From: Allomyces macrogynus ATCC 38327 | Lineage: Eukaryota; Blastocladiomycota; Blastocladiomycetes; Blastocladiales; Blastocladiaceae | Assembly: GCA_000151295.1 (NCBI GenBank) | Contig: GG745328.1 | Location: forward strand, 290,168-354,167 | Direction of reading: 5' to 3' | DNA: 64,000 nt | Shown: piece by piece, positions 1-11,500 of the stretch | Layout of the letters: the number at the start of each line of letters is the position of its first letter | How positions within the stretch are numbered: the stretch's first letter is position 1 | The notes under the pieces: model-generated | Told to the model about the DNA's origin: nothing | Seen by the model: only the letters and a program-made list of their open reading frames with translations | Database searches by the model: none | Position numbers and translations under genes: made by a program

Positions 1-1523
1 ACGCTGCGGGCAAGTACGCCGAACACAGTCCGAACATATTTCCGCCGCGGTTCCTCCGTTGCACGATCCCATCCCTCGTTCACGACCCACAGAACCATCA
101 CACGCGTCTCGCGGCCCTTCATCGCCTCAAGCCACGCCACGACCGGCGTGATCCCCATTCCACCGGCAATAAACCACACGTCGTCGAATTCGGCGACCGG
201 CACTGGCTGCGGTGCGGGCGGAACGATCACAAACACGCGTTCGGACGCACGGATCCGGGACGCGAACTTGGACCGTGCATCGAGCCAGACTTCAGCGCCG
301 ACCGATTTGGCCAAGGACGATGCGGAAGAGGCCAGTGCGGTGGTGGACGCGATCGCGTGCGGCGAGTACGGATGGAAAATGGGTACGGGCGGGGTCGCGA
401 GATACACAACTTGGCCGGGACCGACCGCGAGTGATGCGTATTCGGCAGGGACCAGACGCACCGCGACCACAGACGACGATGCCGCGCCGGATTCGCCTGG
501 CGTCGTCGCTTGCGTCGGCGAGAGCAGCGGAATGTCGCACGTGGACCGAGTACGCGGCCGGCTTGCGTGCGTGGAGCGTGGGCTGCGCGTGACCGTGTTG
601 CTGGCAGCCTCGCGCCAGTAAGGCGAATCGCGCACGTCGACCCGGGCCGGGCTGCGGGCCATGGCCATGTACGCGACGGCGAGCTTATTTCCGACGAGGA
701 AAACGGCCATGGCGAGAACCATGGGCACGGTCGCGGGCCGGTGCATGACGACGAGCGCGAGCAAGAGCATGACGAGCACGTGGTGTGCGACAACGAACAA
801 GGCGTAGACGCGTTGTCGTACCCATGGGAGCGACGAGAGCGCCATGGCAGCGACGGTCATCCACGCAAACAGGCCATATACCATGCTCGCGCGATCCCAG
901 AGAAACGTGGAGACCAGGTCATAGGTCTGCCACAGGTGAATGTGGAGCGCCATGTGGACTGTGATCAGCACGACGCCGACGCGCGCGAAAAAGGCGTGGT
1001 AGCGCAGAAGCGTGTGCCGGTCGAGCACCCAGGCGAGTGGAGAGAAGGCACCACCGAGAACTGTGGCCGCAACAAAGTGCGCGAGCGCGACCCAGGCGAA
1101 CCGGTTGTAGGTCACGTCGTGCGTGTAGCTTGAGGAGAGGACCAAGACGAGCACAAGCGGGACATAGACGATGATGGCGAGGCCCGCGTCGCGCGCATCT
1201 GGGTGGTTGTAGAGCCACTTGAGCGCGGCATGCAAATGGCCGCGCGGCGCAAGCCGATGGATCAAGTGCCGTATCGTGGCAGCAGCAGCGAGCAGGACGG
1301 CAATCAAGACTAGCGCCAAAACCGCCGCAATGGTGTTGGAGACGAGAATAATGCCTGTTGAGGCAGAGTCGCCGGCCGCGTGCACTGGGCGGACGAGGGT
1401 CGCCAGAATGCAAGCTGTGGCCGACACTTGTGCGCGGGCTTTCCTTGATGGATGCAGGTGGCCCCTTGGCTGGCCATTCTCGACAGCGCTTCTCCTAATA
1501 CTGCTCGTGCCGACTGCAGCCAT
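1..1523 (-). CDS. Ferric-reductase-like transmembrane oxidoreductase (partial, C-terminus off the left edge)
   Basis: Open frame of about 507 codons from an ATG at 1523 to the window edge, with no intron needed. About seven hydrophobic segments precede a cytosolic flavoprotein part. Heme-binding histidines are spaced as in the FRE/NOX superfamily: RYHAFFARVG...TVHMALHIH (near residues 174-192) and VVAHHVLVM...VVMH (near 245-262). HPYSPHA (near 383) corresponds to the FAD-binding HPxS/T motif, and WFIAGGMGITPV (near 453) is the start of the NAD(P)H-binding domain. Expected role: trans-membrane electron transfer from NAD(P)H via FAD and heme to extracellular ferric iron at the plasma membrane. 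A Ser/Thr/Arg-rich linker lies between the membrane and FAD domains. FRE rather than NOX is favoured, but the family is not settled because the C-terminal NAD(P)H domain is cut off. Confidence 0.82.
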   Translation of the reverse strand, partial: MAAVGTSSIRRSAVENGQPRGHLHPSRKARAQVSATACILATLVRPVHAAGDSASTGIILVSNTIAAVLALVLIAVLLAAAATIRHLIHRLAPRGHLHAALKWLYNHPDARDAGLAIIVYVPLVLVLVLSSSYTHDVTYNRFAWVALAHFVAATVLGGAFSPLAWVLDRHTLLRYHAFFARVGVVLITVHMALHIHLWQTYDLVSTFLWDRASMVYGLFAWMTVAAMALSSLPWVRQRVYALFVVAHHVLVMLLLALVVMHRPATVPMVLAMAVFLVGNKLAVAYMAMARSPARVDVRDSPYWREAASNTVTRSPRSTHASRPRTRSTCDIPLLSPTQATTPGESGAASSSVVAVRLVPAEYASLAVGPGQVVYLATPPVPIFHPYSPHAIASTTALASSASSLAKSVGAEVWLDARSKFASRIRASERVFVIVPPAPQPVPVAEFDDVWFIAGGMGITPVVAWLEAMKGRETRVMVLWVVNEGWDRATEEPRRKYVRTVFGVLARS

Positions 1524-1991
1524 TGGTCGAGACAATGCCAGAGAACTGGAAGACCGTGTTCGTGCTCCTTGCCACGTAGCCGCAACTGCGAGAACCGGTG
1601 GTGGACGATCGGGCGCATTGGGCGCTGGCGGAGCCCGTTGCCGACCGGGCTTGCGCTTGAACACGTCGGATCCATATAGTAACTTGTTCCCGAACGACAT
1701 TGCGGTAGGTTATTGCCTACGAGAGTGCTGGGGTCGACCAGAATGTTTGGATCACTCGACGACGCCCAGACGCCAGACGACGCCGGCGACGCAAAACACG
1801 GTGCTTCGTAGAGCACGTGCGATTGACGTAGACGAACCAGAACGGTCTGGGGTTTGTCCGGCGTTTGTCGGTGGCGCGAGCACGGCCGCCAACGCGTTCC
1901 AACGCGCTTCAGCGAGAGCAGCAACTTGCCAGTCAGAAAGCAGATGAGAATCCGCGCCGTGGTGACGCTCTTCGATGCCAACCGCGCACAG

Positions 1992-1999
1992 TATAAAAG
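1992..1999 (+). promoter_or_regulatory. TATA box candidate
   Basis: TATAAAAG on the plus strand in the region between the ferric-reductase-like gene (leftward) and a small rightward reading frame with ATGs at 2036 and 2184. It would suit a rightward transcript starting near 2020-2030. No other element was recognised. Confidence 0.4.
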
Positions 2000-2183
2000 C
2001 CCGACATCGCAGCTCGCGCAGTCCACTCTCTTGCAATGAGCACGCAACACGACAGCAATCCCCATTGCCAACATTCTCCACCCTCCCCACGCACACCAAG
2101 GGTCTGGCTTGGCCATCTGTCGCCATCCCACGCTCTTGCTTCCACTAACGTGGCATTTTCGCGCTCCTTTTCACCACCAGACC

Positions 2184-2543
2184 ATGCCCGTCGCCAAGAA
2201 CCCCGCTTCCGGCTCTTCAGCCTCGCGCCAGCCCCGAGCTGTGGCCACGCCATCGACCTCAGGCGCGCGTCCACAAGTTTCCTATGAGCGCGAGTGCCCT
2301 ATGGTCACTGGGACCCTCACGTCTCCGGAAAATCACGCTTCAGAACGCGTCCTGGCCATCTTGGTCGCCGCTGGGTTGCTTGAACCGCGCTTGTCCAAGG
2401 CTGTGGACTCGAAAGAGGATGGTGATGTGCTGGTCGTTGACCAGAATCTCGACGCGTACGTTCTCCACCATCCCACTTTCGACGTTGCCAACCGAGCGAG
2501 AATGCTGACCAGGGTTGTGAACTCCACTGGGATCAACAGTTGA
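2184..2543 (+). CDS. Hypothetical 119-residue protein
   Basis: ATG-started frame of 119 codons downstream of the TATAAAAG at 1992. The N-terminus is Ser/Pro/Arg-rich. The rest has ordinary amino-acid composition (for example ERVLAILVAAGLLEPR and DVLVVDQNLDAYVLHH) and could fold. No family is recognised and no splice signals are needed. It is kept because of the promoter-like element and coding-like composition; it may be spurious or the first exon of a longer gene. Confidence 0.3.
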   Translation: MPVAKNPASGSSASRQPRAVATPSTSGARPQVSYERECPMVTGTLTSPENHASERVLAILVAAGLLEPRLSKAVDSKEDGDVLVVDQNLDAYVLHHPTFDVANRARMLTRVVNSTGINS

Positions 2544-4107
2544 GCGGTCACCGGCGGGCTACTGGTGGTGCTGCGCCGCCCTGTGACGGATCTGCCAAGA
2601 CTGTCGACTCGAACAAGAGCGCGTCTCCACGAGCAACAACGAACCCCTCATCTTCCAAATACAATCGAATCTGGCCAGACGAAAAAGATGGTTTGACACC
2701 TTCAACAACGATCTCCAACAAACAAAGGAAAGAACAAAGAGAAAGCCCCGGCTGTTCATCTCTCCCCACAGCCACAACCCTGTCGCGCTTGGTGACAACC
2801 ATCCACACCACGCCATGTCAACCAATAAAAGATAAGGGACAAACAATGCGACACCGATGAAAACAAGCGTACCACTGCACATCAATCACAGAGCACACCC
2901 ATTCGTCATTGCTCCCACCGTCATTGCCACTGGCCAACATGGGAGCAGGTGGCATGCAGATTGCCAGTCAGGTGAACAGGTGCTCATTGTCACTCTCCAT
3001 CAATGCAACCAAGTTCTCATTCAGCACGAACGCCTTGAACGCCCCCCCTCCCCCCCCCCCCCCAACAGCGACTGCGTGTCGTCAAGAACATGATTGGTGA
3101 CTAAGAACGCCCATTCTGAATACACAATCGTTGATGGAAACCCAGCGAAATTGTGCACAATCTTGGCAAGCTTGGAGAACGATGACTTGTTGGCCTTCTA
3201 CCACTCCACATAAGCTGCGAATGTTGACGTAAAAACGGAAGCGGGACCAGCCAGGTAGGCTGAGAGTTCCTGTGTGCCATCGCCAGCACGGCTGGGCGAG
3301 AGACGTCGAGACCAGGGTCGGTCTTGTCGTGCAGGTGCCACATGAATGGTGTCAACTTGGCTGACGGTTTCAATGTGGATGCGGCCATGCCCTGCATCCC
3401 AGATACACTGCTCATGTGCAAGCCTGACAACGGCATTGTTGCAGGGCCCCCAACTGAGGGCGTTCACAGCGACCAGGGCTCGGATTTTGACTCAAATGTT
3501 GACGGGTTGCGCGACCAAGCTTGCGCTGACGCCGGCTGATTGCCCTGACCTCACTCACCCAGCAGGAGCAGCCACCGTCGGTTCAAACCAGACTTCGCCT
3601 GTGCCAACCCCGACCGCCACGAGCTGCTGTGCCATTTCCTAATCGATTTCCCTGCCAAATTCGTTTCATATCTGGACCCCTCGTTCGTCGGGCACTGAGT
3701 AAATAGCAAGTATGGTGCAGTTCATGCGTAGTAAAGCAGGTATATTATCCTGCTAACACACATGGGGTTTCCCCTGCACAGTTCAAAGTGATAGTGACGT
3801 TTCGCCGCGTTTCGCGCCGCTCGAGCCTACCATACTTACAACGAACGACGAAACGACTCCCGCTGATTGCATGACCAGTGGACGGGAGCTCCCAGTGGAC
3901 GAAGACTTTTTTGGCGATCCTGATCCATCAGGCTCACTGGACGCCTCCATGTCTAGGAATCCTCACCATAAACCAGGTCTGCTCGCACCTGCTTGCCAAA
4001 GACACGTTGGCATTTTTCGGCAGATGGCCCGCCGTCAACAATGAAAAAAGTTAAGAGAGACAATATACCCACATAAATCACACCACTCCACCCGTCCCGT
4101 CCCTCCT
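2544..4107. other. Intergenic region without a recognisable gene
   Basis: About 1.5 kb between the small hypothetical frame and WDR75. Several short open frames exist on both strands, but none shows a family motif or consistent composition. It contains a cytosine homopolymer tract near 3042-3063. Composition is more A/T-rich than the flanking genes. Confidence 0.5.
3042..3063 (+). repeat. Poly-C tract
   Basis: Seven C, one T, then fourteen C. Simple-sequence tract in non-coding DNA; its length in the assembly is uncertain. Confidence 0.9.
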
Positions 4108-6646
4108 TCATGCCACCTCCAACAACGCGCCCATCAGCGCCTCAAACATCGACTCGACACTCGGAATCGCATGCGCGGGCGCCTCGAGCAAACTCGCGGC
4201 TGACGCGACCACTGCCGACCCCTTCCCAACCCTCTCCTTCTCCTCCACCTCCTCGTCCTCGGCCGTCGTCGTCGGCTGCCGAATAAACACCGACCGCGAA
4301 CCCGCATTCGTCACGATCGATGGCAACTCCATGGGCTTCGCCACCACGACCGGTTTCGGCGGCGCCAACACCTTCAACTGATTCTCACGCGTCAAGTAGA
4401 CGACGGACGCAGCCGCATCCGCCTTCGCAAACGTGACCGACAACACTTGTTCGGGCAAATCGTGCACGGCGAGCGGCACCGGCGAGTTCATCCGGAACAC
4501 CGACAGCCGCGTGCTCGCCGACTCGAGCTCGTCCGTGACGACCGCGAGCTGGTCGCGTGCCTTGCACACGGCAAACGACGCGATCCGTTTCGGTGCGCCG
4601 TAGGACCACGCGACGGTCAGGGTCAACAGGTTCCATACGGTCACGGCGTGCGGCGCAACACCCACAAGGTACGGACAGTGTCCCGACGCGAACGCGACCG
4701 CCGCGAGCGGCACGTCACTGGTCAGCGTGCCGAGTAAGGTGAGGGACGTCGGGTCCCACAGCGTCACGATCTTCTCGAATGCGACCGCGAGAATTGACCC
4801 GTCCGCGGACCACGCGGCGGACTGCGGCGTCAAACTACGGTAGTACGCGGCCGACCGGCACCGCCACGTCCACGCAACCCCCGCCCGGACCGGCTCCCAG
4901 ACGCGGAACTGACCATCGACCGAGGTCGTGACCACGGTCCCATTCGGCGCAAACGCGGCCGACGTCACGGAGGCCACGGCGTGCACGACGGTTGCCACGT
5001 CGTACCGCTGGTGTTCGACGACAAATCGCCAGAACCGGAGGGTCGAGTGCGGCCCGCGCCGCTCGTCGACGGTCAGCATCCAGTCGCCCCGGGTGTCGAA
5101 TGCGAGCAGTTTGACTTTCGGCACGGCGACGCCGTCGCCCGGGATGTAGTTGTACGGAACGACGGCCACGTCCATCACGTGGCAGTCGGCGACCCAGTTG
5201 TAGAATTGCAGCGTGCCGGGCGTGCCCTCGAGGGCAATGTACCCGTGCCGCGGCTCCATGGTGATGAGCGGGCGAAGGGGCAGATCGTCGACGCTGGCCG
5301 CGGGGGCGGGGAGGTCGAGCGAGAAGTCGTCATCATCGGCCGGGTGCGGTGGAGTCGGCGACGGCGGGGCCGCGGAGGCCGACGTGGGCGCGGCGGACGT
5401 CGCGGATGCAGACGTCGACGTGGGCGCAGATGCGGGCGCGACCGAGTTGATCGCGGCTACAAAACAAATCACCGCGGTCAGTCACAATGCTTTCAAACCC
5501 ACCACGGACCATAAACCCGAACGTACTGCTCTTGAGACCCACAACCGACTGCTGCACGGCCAAGTTCACCGCAGATATAATACGAATCGAGTTGTCCCAC
5601 TGCGCGAGCGCAAACAGCTTCATATCCGGCGAGACGGTAATACTCAGAATCTCCGACCCGAGCCGCGAAATAAACTGCTTGTGGCCGGTCATCAGCTGCC
5701 AAATGACCAGCACGGCTTCGTCGCCGCCCGACAGAAGGTACCGGCCATCGTGTGAAAAGCAGAAATGGTTGACACGGCGGGCGTGCCAGTGCAACGTTTG
5801 CACGAGCGGCTCCTCGCCCGCGGTCACAGACTTGCCGAGAACCGACCAGAGCTTGATTTTCCCGGCTTCGTCACCCGTCGCGACGACGGGTTCCGTCGGG
5901 TGCGCTGCGACAGAGGTCAATTTGCGGTCGTTCACAAAGTACGTCCACTGGTAAGACTTGCCGACGAGCGTGCCAATGTGCAGCTTGAACCGCGCCACGA
6001 GCATGAGCGAGGTGCCGTCGGGCGACACGTCGAGTGCCGAGCAGCACCGCGCCTTGATCAGCCGCTGGAACGTGCACGCGACCAGGTCGAGCGAGAAGAC
6101 GACCGAGTTGAACCGCTCGGCGCGGCGGCCGGAAGACTTGTTGGTGACCAAAAAGGCCTGGGACGGGTTTGTCGGGTGGATGCGGAAGTGCGAAATGGGC
6201 ACGCCAATCGACCAGATCTACAGACACGCGCGCGCAAAGGATCAGCCGCGTTCTCTCGCCATGACGATCGCCGAGGTCGTTCCAGAACTCACCTTGAGCA
6301 ACGCGCCATCATTGATATCCCACAACCGTACGGTGCCATCGACCGACGCCGAGTACACTTGCAAAGGGTTCTTCGGGGACAGCGCGAGCGCTGTGACATT
6401 GCCCTGGTGCGACTGCGCGTGGTCCGGTGGGGACAGGACGCGCAGCTGTTGCCCGGTGCGGACCGAGAAGAGCTTGATCGACGACGAGGCAATGCACAGG
6501 AAGTGCGCCGAATCGGCCGTGAACAGCGGCGGGTGTGCGGAGAGCTGGCCACCAACGACTTTGCTGAGCGAGAGGACGGGGGCCGCGGCAGAGTCGGCGT
6601 CGGCCGTCGGCGGTGGGGACGCGGCGGCGACGGCGACGGGGGCCAT
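4108..6646 (-). CDS. WDR75: WDR75/Utp17 (Nan1) WD40 protein of the small-subunit processome
   Basis: Three exons: 6646-6293, 6217-5527 and 5456-4108. The introns have GTGAGT...CTGTAG and GTACGT...TTGTAG ends, giving 797 residues, close to human WDR75. Successive WD blades include VRLWDINDGALLK, GKIKLWSVLGKSV, LVIWQLMTGHK, GQFRVWEPVRAG and KIVTLWDPTSL. The segment LITMEPRHGYIALEGTPG followed by LQFYNWVADCHVMDV matches the WDR75-specific region between the two propellers. The C-terminus is an acidic/Ala-rich tail. WDR75/Utp17 belongs to the t-UTP (UTPA) subcomplex, which links rDNA transcription to pre-18S rRNA processing in the nucleolus. The start was chosen at the ATG at 6646 because the frame further upstream opens only with GTG. 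It is divergent from the LOC1-like gene. Confidence 0.88.
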
Positions 6647-6912
6647 GGTGATGGAAGATGCGAGGGGCTTCTTAATCCAAGTGGCGGGCGTGCTGGGGCC
6701 AGTGCCGGCCGTGCTGCAAATGCGGATCACGACGGGGTCGAAGTGGAGGAGGCGAGCAGCAGTGCAAGTGCGCGAGCGTCACATGACTGCCCGTGATCAG
6801 TTGCTATGCCCCTCGTCGCACTTGTCCGGCTGGAGCGTTTCCAGCCGGCCAACCCAAACCAACCTCGAGAGATTTCGTGGAAAATCTCGCCGTCCACCAC
6901 CACATCAAGACC
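6647..6912. promoter_or_regulatory. Shared divergent promoter region, WDR75 / LOC1-like gene
   Basis: 266 bp separate two divergent ATGs, both of predicted ribosome-biogenesis factors. A common bidirectional promoter is inferred from the geometry; no TATA box is obvious. Confidence 0.4.
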
Positions 6913-7597
6913 ATGGGCAAGCCGAAACCGTCCGCACCAGGTCTGCGCAAGGGCAACAAGGCCGGCGCTGCCGCCAAGAAACCAGCGCCCTCCAAGAAGC
7001 GCGCCACAAGCAAACCGGCGGCAGCACGCTCATCAACCGCTCCCGACAGCAATGACAAGAACGATGCGAATGCGATGGAGCAGGACCAAGACGATGCCCC
7101 TGCCGCCGACGCGCCCGTGCCAGCGCACCTGCAGCCGCGCAAGCCGCGCACGGCGTCGCACAAGAAGGGCGGCAAGATGATTGCCTCCACGGTATCTACG
7201 ATGCCGCCAATAGGAAGAGTGCCCTGGAATCCGTGCGCTGAAGCATTTCGTGGTGCATGTAGGACGCAATGATGGCGCTGATCTCGGAGATTTGCGACGA
7301 GCAAGAGTCGCAAGAATCGGCCAAGCTCGAAAAGGCGCAAGAGAAGCTCGACTTTGCCGAGCAGCGGCAGGCCAAGCGCGAGCAAAAGCAGCAGGAGAAG
7401 AAGAATCTCTTGGTACACACTCTCCACTTGTGTTCGCTGCTTGGCAAGGGATGGGACGCTGATTTATGGATTGCGAGATGTAGAATAAGGTCAAGAACAA
7501 GCTCAAACAAAAGACAAAGTCGAAGCCTAAGCGACTGCAGCAGTCGCAGGCGCCGCGGCCCGCGTCGAATGGCAAGAAGGTGTCGTTTGCAACGTGA
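6913..7597 (+). CDS. Small Lys-rich nucleolar-type protein, LOC1-like
   Basis: Three exons: 6913-7191, 7263-7412 and 7484-7597. Introns GTATCT...ATGTAG (71 nt) and GTACAC...ATGTAG (71 nt) restore one frame. The N-terminus is Lys/Ala/Pro-rich and resembles a basic nuclear targeting region. The middle is a charged coiled coil (ESAKLEKAQEKLDFAEQR). The C-terminus is strongly basic and ends KKVSFAT. Fungal LOC1 (60S biogenesis, mRNA localisation) has a similar coiled coil after a short helix and ends in KKVSFA plus one residue. LOC1 is therefore the best candidate, but the match rests on short motifs. The divergent WDR75 neighbour fits a ribosome-biogenesis role. Confidence 0.6.
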
Positions 7598-7812
7598 TTT
7601 TGATTCAACCTGGCGTGTTCAATTTTGTGGTGTTTCGTTGAGTGCTGTTCAACAACGGGTCGTGCATTTCAATTTTTGGGCGATAGAAACAATCTTCATT
7701 TCTTTTCCGCATCTGGTTAACGATGATACCCGACTACACTCCAGTCTTCCCACGCCAAATCCTGCTAGACCTCGACCTCGTCAAACCACTCCCTCACCAT
7801 CCCCCGCACCAC

Positions 7813-8530
7813 CTAACCTTGGTCGTGTCCAATTTCCAACGCTATCCTTGGCACACGCACGTCGCGCCACGTCCTCGACAACCGTGCATGCGCAAACTCC
7901 ACCATGTGGCTGTAATCGTCGACCCGGGCCCGACTCGCCCCCTCCCGACCAGCGCCAGCCGGTCCTCCCAGTCCCTTACCCCCGGATCGAGGTTCGCGAA
8001 GTCGGACGCGGATGTACGGCGGTTGGCCACGACCAAATCCACCCCGGGCACGCGCGGCAAATCCTTGAGCACATTGACCACATGGAAAATCACGTCTAAC
8101 GCGTTACGGTCGGCGTTGCGGCGCGCCAAGTCGATCGCGGCCGGGTTCAAGTCGGATCCGGTCACTCGCGTGGTCCGACCAAAGTGGAACTTGAGCAGCA
8201 GCACAATGCAGCCGGACCCGGCGCACCAGTCTTCAATGACTTGCAGACAATCTGAGGCCAGATGTCGGCGACACGCAGCGCCCACTCTTCCGTCTCCCAC
8301 CGCGGGACCAGGATCGGAGGTTCCACGAGCAAGTCCAGGTCTGACGCAAAGGGGATATTGCCAAGGAGGTATTGTAAGGGCGCGTGGTGGTGCACCCGCG
8401 CGCGGATGAGGGACCGCAGGTGTGCGAGTTGGGATGGGATCCTGCTCGACCTTCTGCTTCTCCACCCACCAACCACGACGCAATCCGTGCGCTCCCTCGC
8501 ACTGTCCCGCCCCCGCAACCGTGCGCACAT
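7813..8530 (-). pseudogene. PrmC/MTQ1-like release-factor glutamine methyltransferase, frameshifted
   Basis: Three minus-strand segments in different frames together resemble PrmC/HemK-type N5-glutamine methyltransferases. They are an N-terminal part with PLQYLLGNIPF and PILVPRWETEEWALRV, a SAM-binding part with DWCAGSGCIVLLLK and VTGSDLNPAAIDLARRNA, and a C-terminal tail ending PRIALEIGHDQG. Frame changes occur near 8235 and 7950 with no splice sites to explain them. The catalytic NPPY motif, expected after the DLVVAN stretch, reads ANRRT here. Family role: methylation of the GGQ glutamine of (mitochondrial) peptide-release factors. The missing NPPY plus two frame changes point to a dead gene; sequencing error alone would not replace NPPY. 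Its ATG lies 6 bp from the divergent ATG of TOR. Confidence 0.7.
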
Positions 8531-8536
8531 GGCGCT

Positions 8537-11500
8537 ATGGCCAGCTACGAGGCCCTGGATCACATTATCGCCCGGCTCTGGAGCAGGTCAGCGCCATTCA
8601 CCTCAATTCGCCAGTGACCAAATCGACCAACCCGACCTGACGCCCGCGGTGCCGATGCATGAACCACGAACAGGAATGACGAGCTCAAGGCCATTGCCGC
8701 CGAGGACCTGAAGCAACATGTGCTCGCCGTCTCGCGCGAGCTCGCGAGTGACGTACTCGACAATTTCTTGACCGACGTCAGCAAACGCATCTTTGAGTTG
8801 ATTCTCGGGTCCGAAGTGAACGAGAAGGTCGGCGGGATCATGGCCATTGGTACTTGGATTGCTCGATTACCGACCCCTTCATGTCCATCCACCTGATGTT
8901 GTTCTGCCTCTGGCCAGAAAAGCTCATCGAAGTCGACGGCGAGGAAAACGCGACCAAGATCACGCGCTACGGCAACTACCTCACCATGGCGTTCAACAAT
9001 GGCGACCCGCAAGTCATGGTCCTGGCCGCGCGCGCGCTCGGTACTTTCTAGCACTTGTGCTCCGTATATTCCATCTTCGTTCCTCACGCCATGTGCGCAT
9101 TCCATAGGCAAACTCGTCTCGCCACGCATCGGCGGCGCCTTCACCGCCGAATTCGTCGAGAGCGAAGTGAAAAAGGCCATCGACACGCTGCACCTCGGCG
9201 AAAAGCACGACGGTAAAAATCACGGCGCCGTCCTGGTGCTCAAGGAACTCGCGCAAAACGCGCCGACGCTCATCTGCGCGCACGTGCCGACGATCCTCGA
9301 ATCCCTGTGGAACCCACTGCGCGAATCGAAACTCGTCGTGCGCGAAGCCGCGGCCGAGGCCATGTCGGTCTGCCTCGAACTCTCCTACCAGCGCGAGACG
9401 CCGAGCCGCACGATGCCCTGGTTCTCGAAAGTCACCGACGAGGCGATGAAGTCGCTCAAGGCGCCGCAGGTCGAGCACGTGCATGGCGCGCTGCTGGTCG
9501 TGCGCGAGTTGTTGCTTTCATACGGGCCGGTTCATGGAGCCACAGTACAGCGAGATTTGCGAGCTGTTGCTGAAACTCAAGGACCACAAGGACGCACTGA
9601 TTTGGCGCACCGTCATTTCCGTGATTCCGACCGCCGCGAGTTTCAACCCGCCGCGGTTCTTGTCGCACCTGATCACGCAGCTCAAGCGCGAGCGCGACCG
9701 GTCGGCTGCGTTGATTGCCGTGGGCCGGGTCGCGCTCGCCATGGAATCGTCGATGAAGGACTGTCTCGAGGATATCATCAAGGTCAGTCGCGAGTCGCTG
9801 CTCATGAAGGCCAAGTCGCGCAACGAAGCGCCCGCCTACCAATGTGTCTCGATGCTCGCGACCGCCGTGGGGCAGGCACTGACCAAGGACCTGCAGGACG
9901 TGCTCGACTTGTTTTTTGCCAACGGCATCTCGCAGCCGCTCGTCCAGGCGCTCGGCGATATCTCGACCAATATTCCGCCACTGTTGCCGAAACTCCAGGA
10001 ACGACTGCTGAACCTCGTCTCGCTGATCCTCAGCAACCAGCCGTTCCGCCCGCCCGGCTCCCCTGCGCGCACATTCGTCTCGGCGGTCACGTCCATGGGC
10101 GGCACGTCGTCCGAGGCGCGGCAGACCGAATCGATTGTACTCGCGCTGCAAACGGTCGGGACGTTTGAGTTTGGCCAGTCACTTAACGAATTCGTCTCGC
10201 AAATCGTCACGAAGTACCTCGAGGACGACGTCGCTGACGTGCGGCTCGCCGCGGCGCTCACCTGCTGCCGCGTCCTCTCGTCCGACCCGGTCCGGTTCCA
10301 GACGTCGGCGCACGCGCTCGGGCAGATCACGTCGAGTACAGGGTACGTGATTCAGCCGTACTTGGACCACCCGACGTTACTGGATACGACTATTTCGTTG
10401 CTCAAGACCGGTACGTACGCTTTTTGGGAGGTGGATATGTGGATTTCACGATGTGAAGAAACTGACGATTAAGCGTCAACAGAGTCGTCGCCACCGGTGC
10501 GGCAAGAAACCATGAAACTCCTCGGTACGCTCGGCGCGCTCGACCCGTACAAGCACAAGCAAATCAACCGGCAGGTGACCGATGCGGTCCAGGGTGACGG
10601 CAACACGATCGACCCGGCGACGATGCTGACCATGGGCATGGGCCCGTCGCACGAAGACTACTACCCGTCGGTGGCCATCGCTGCGCTCATGAAAATGTGT
10701 CGCGACTTTGCCCTGGCCACGCACCACACGGCCGCGATCAAGGCCGTCATGTACATTTGCAAGACGCTGGGGCTGAAATGCGTGCCGTTCCTGCCGCAAA
10801 TCATGCCGCCGTTTTTGGGCATGCTCAAGACGTCGCAGCCGCCGATGCTCGAGTTCTTTTTCCAGGAAATGGCACAGCTCGTGCAGGTCGTGGGCGCGCA
10901 CATGACGTCGTAATTGCCGGATATGATTGCGCTGATCGAGCAGCACGCGCGGTCACTTGAGTTGTTGGTCATGACGCTCGTCGAGGCGCTGGCCCTCTCG
11001 CTCGAGGCCGACTTCAAGGTGCACCTGCCCGTGTTGCTCCCGCACATTCTCGGAATCTTCGAGTCGGACACGTCCGACCAGCGCCGCGCGGCGTTCAAGG
11101 TGCTCGACGTGCTGTGCATTGTCGGGTCCGGGCTGGAAGAGTACATGTTCCTCGTCTTGCGCCCGCTAATGCGGTTGATCGAGCACACGCTCGTCGACGT
11201 GTCAATTCGCAAGTACGCCGTACACGCGCTCGCCCACATTATACAACACGTCAACCTCGCACACCACGCGTCGCGCATCATCCACCCGCTCGTGCGGTGT
11301 CTTGCCGTGGCCGACTTGCGCCCGCACGTCATGGATGCGCTCGTCGCGCTCGTCATGCAAATGCGTACCGAATTCATGATTTTCGTGCCGATCGTGCAGA
11401 CGGCCTACGTCAAGCACAAGCTCGCGCACCCAGCCTACGAGCGGTGTCTCGCCAAGATGCTGCGCAACGAACCTATGCCGGAATTCGTCGTGCCGCTTCC

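Noticed and set aside
1310..2131. Long minus-strand frame of about 270 codons overlapping the ferric reductase start
   Set aside because: Arg/Ser/Cys-rich, no motifs; partly antisense or out of frame to the reductase, whose heme, FAD and NAD(P)H motifs are clear in another frame.
3324..3642. Small plus and minus frames around 3.1-3.6 kb
   Set aside because: Short, mutually overlapping, no motifs.
5765..6796. 343-codon plus-strand frame across WDR75
   Set aside because: Shadow of the WD40 gene on the other strand; Arg-rich with no family features.
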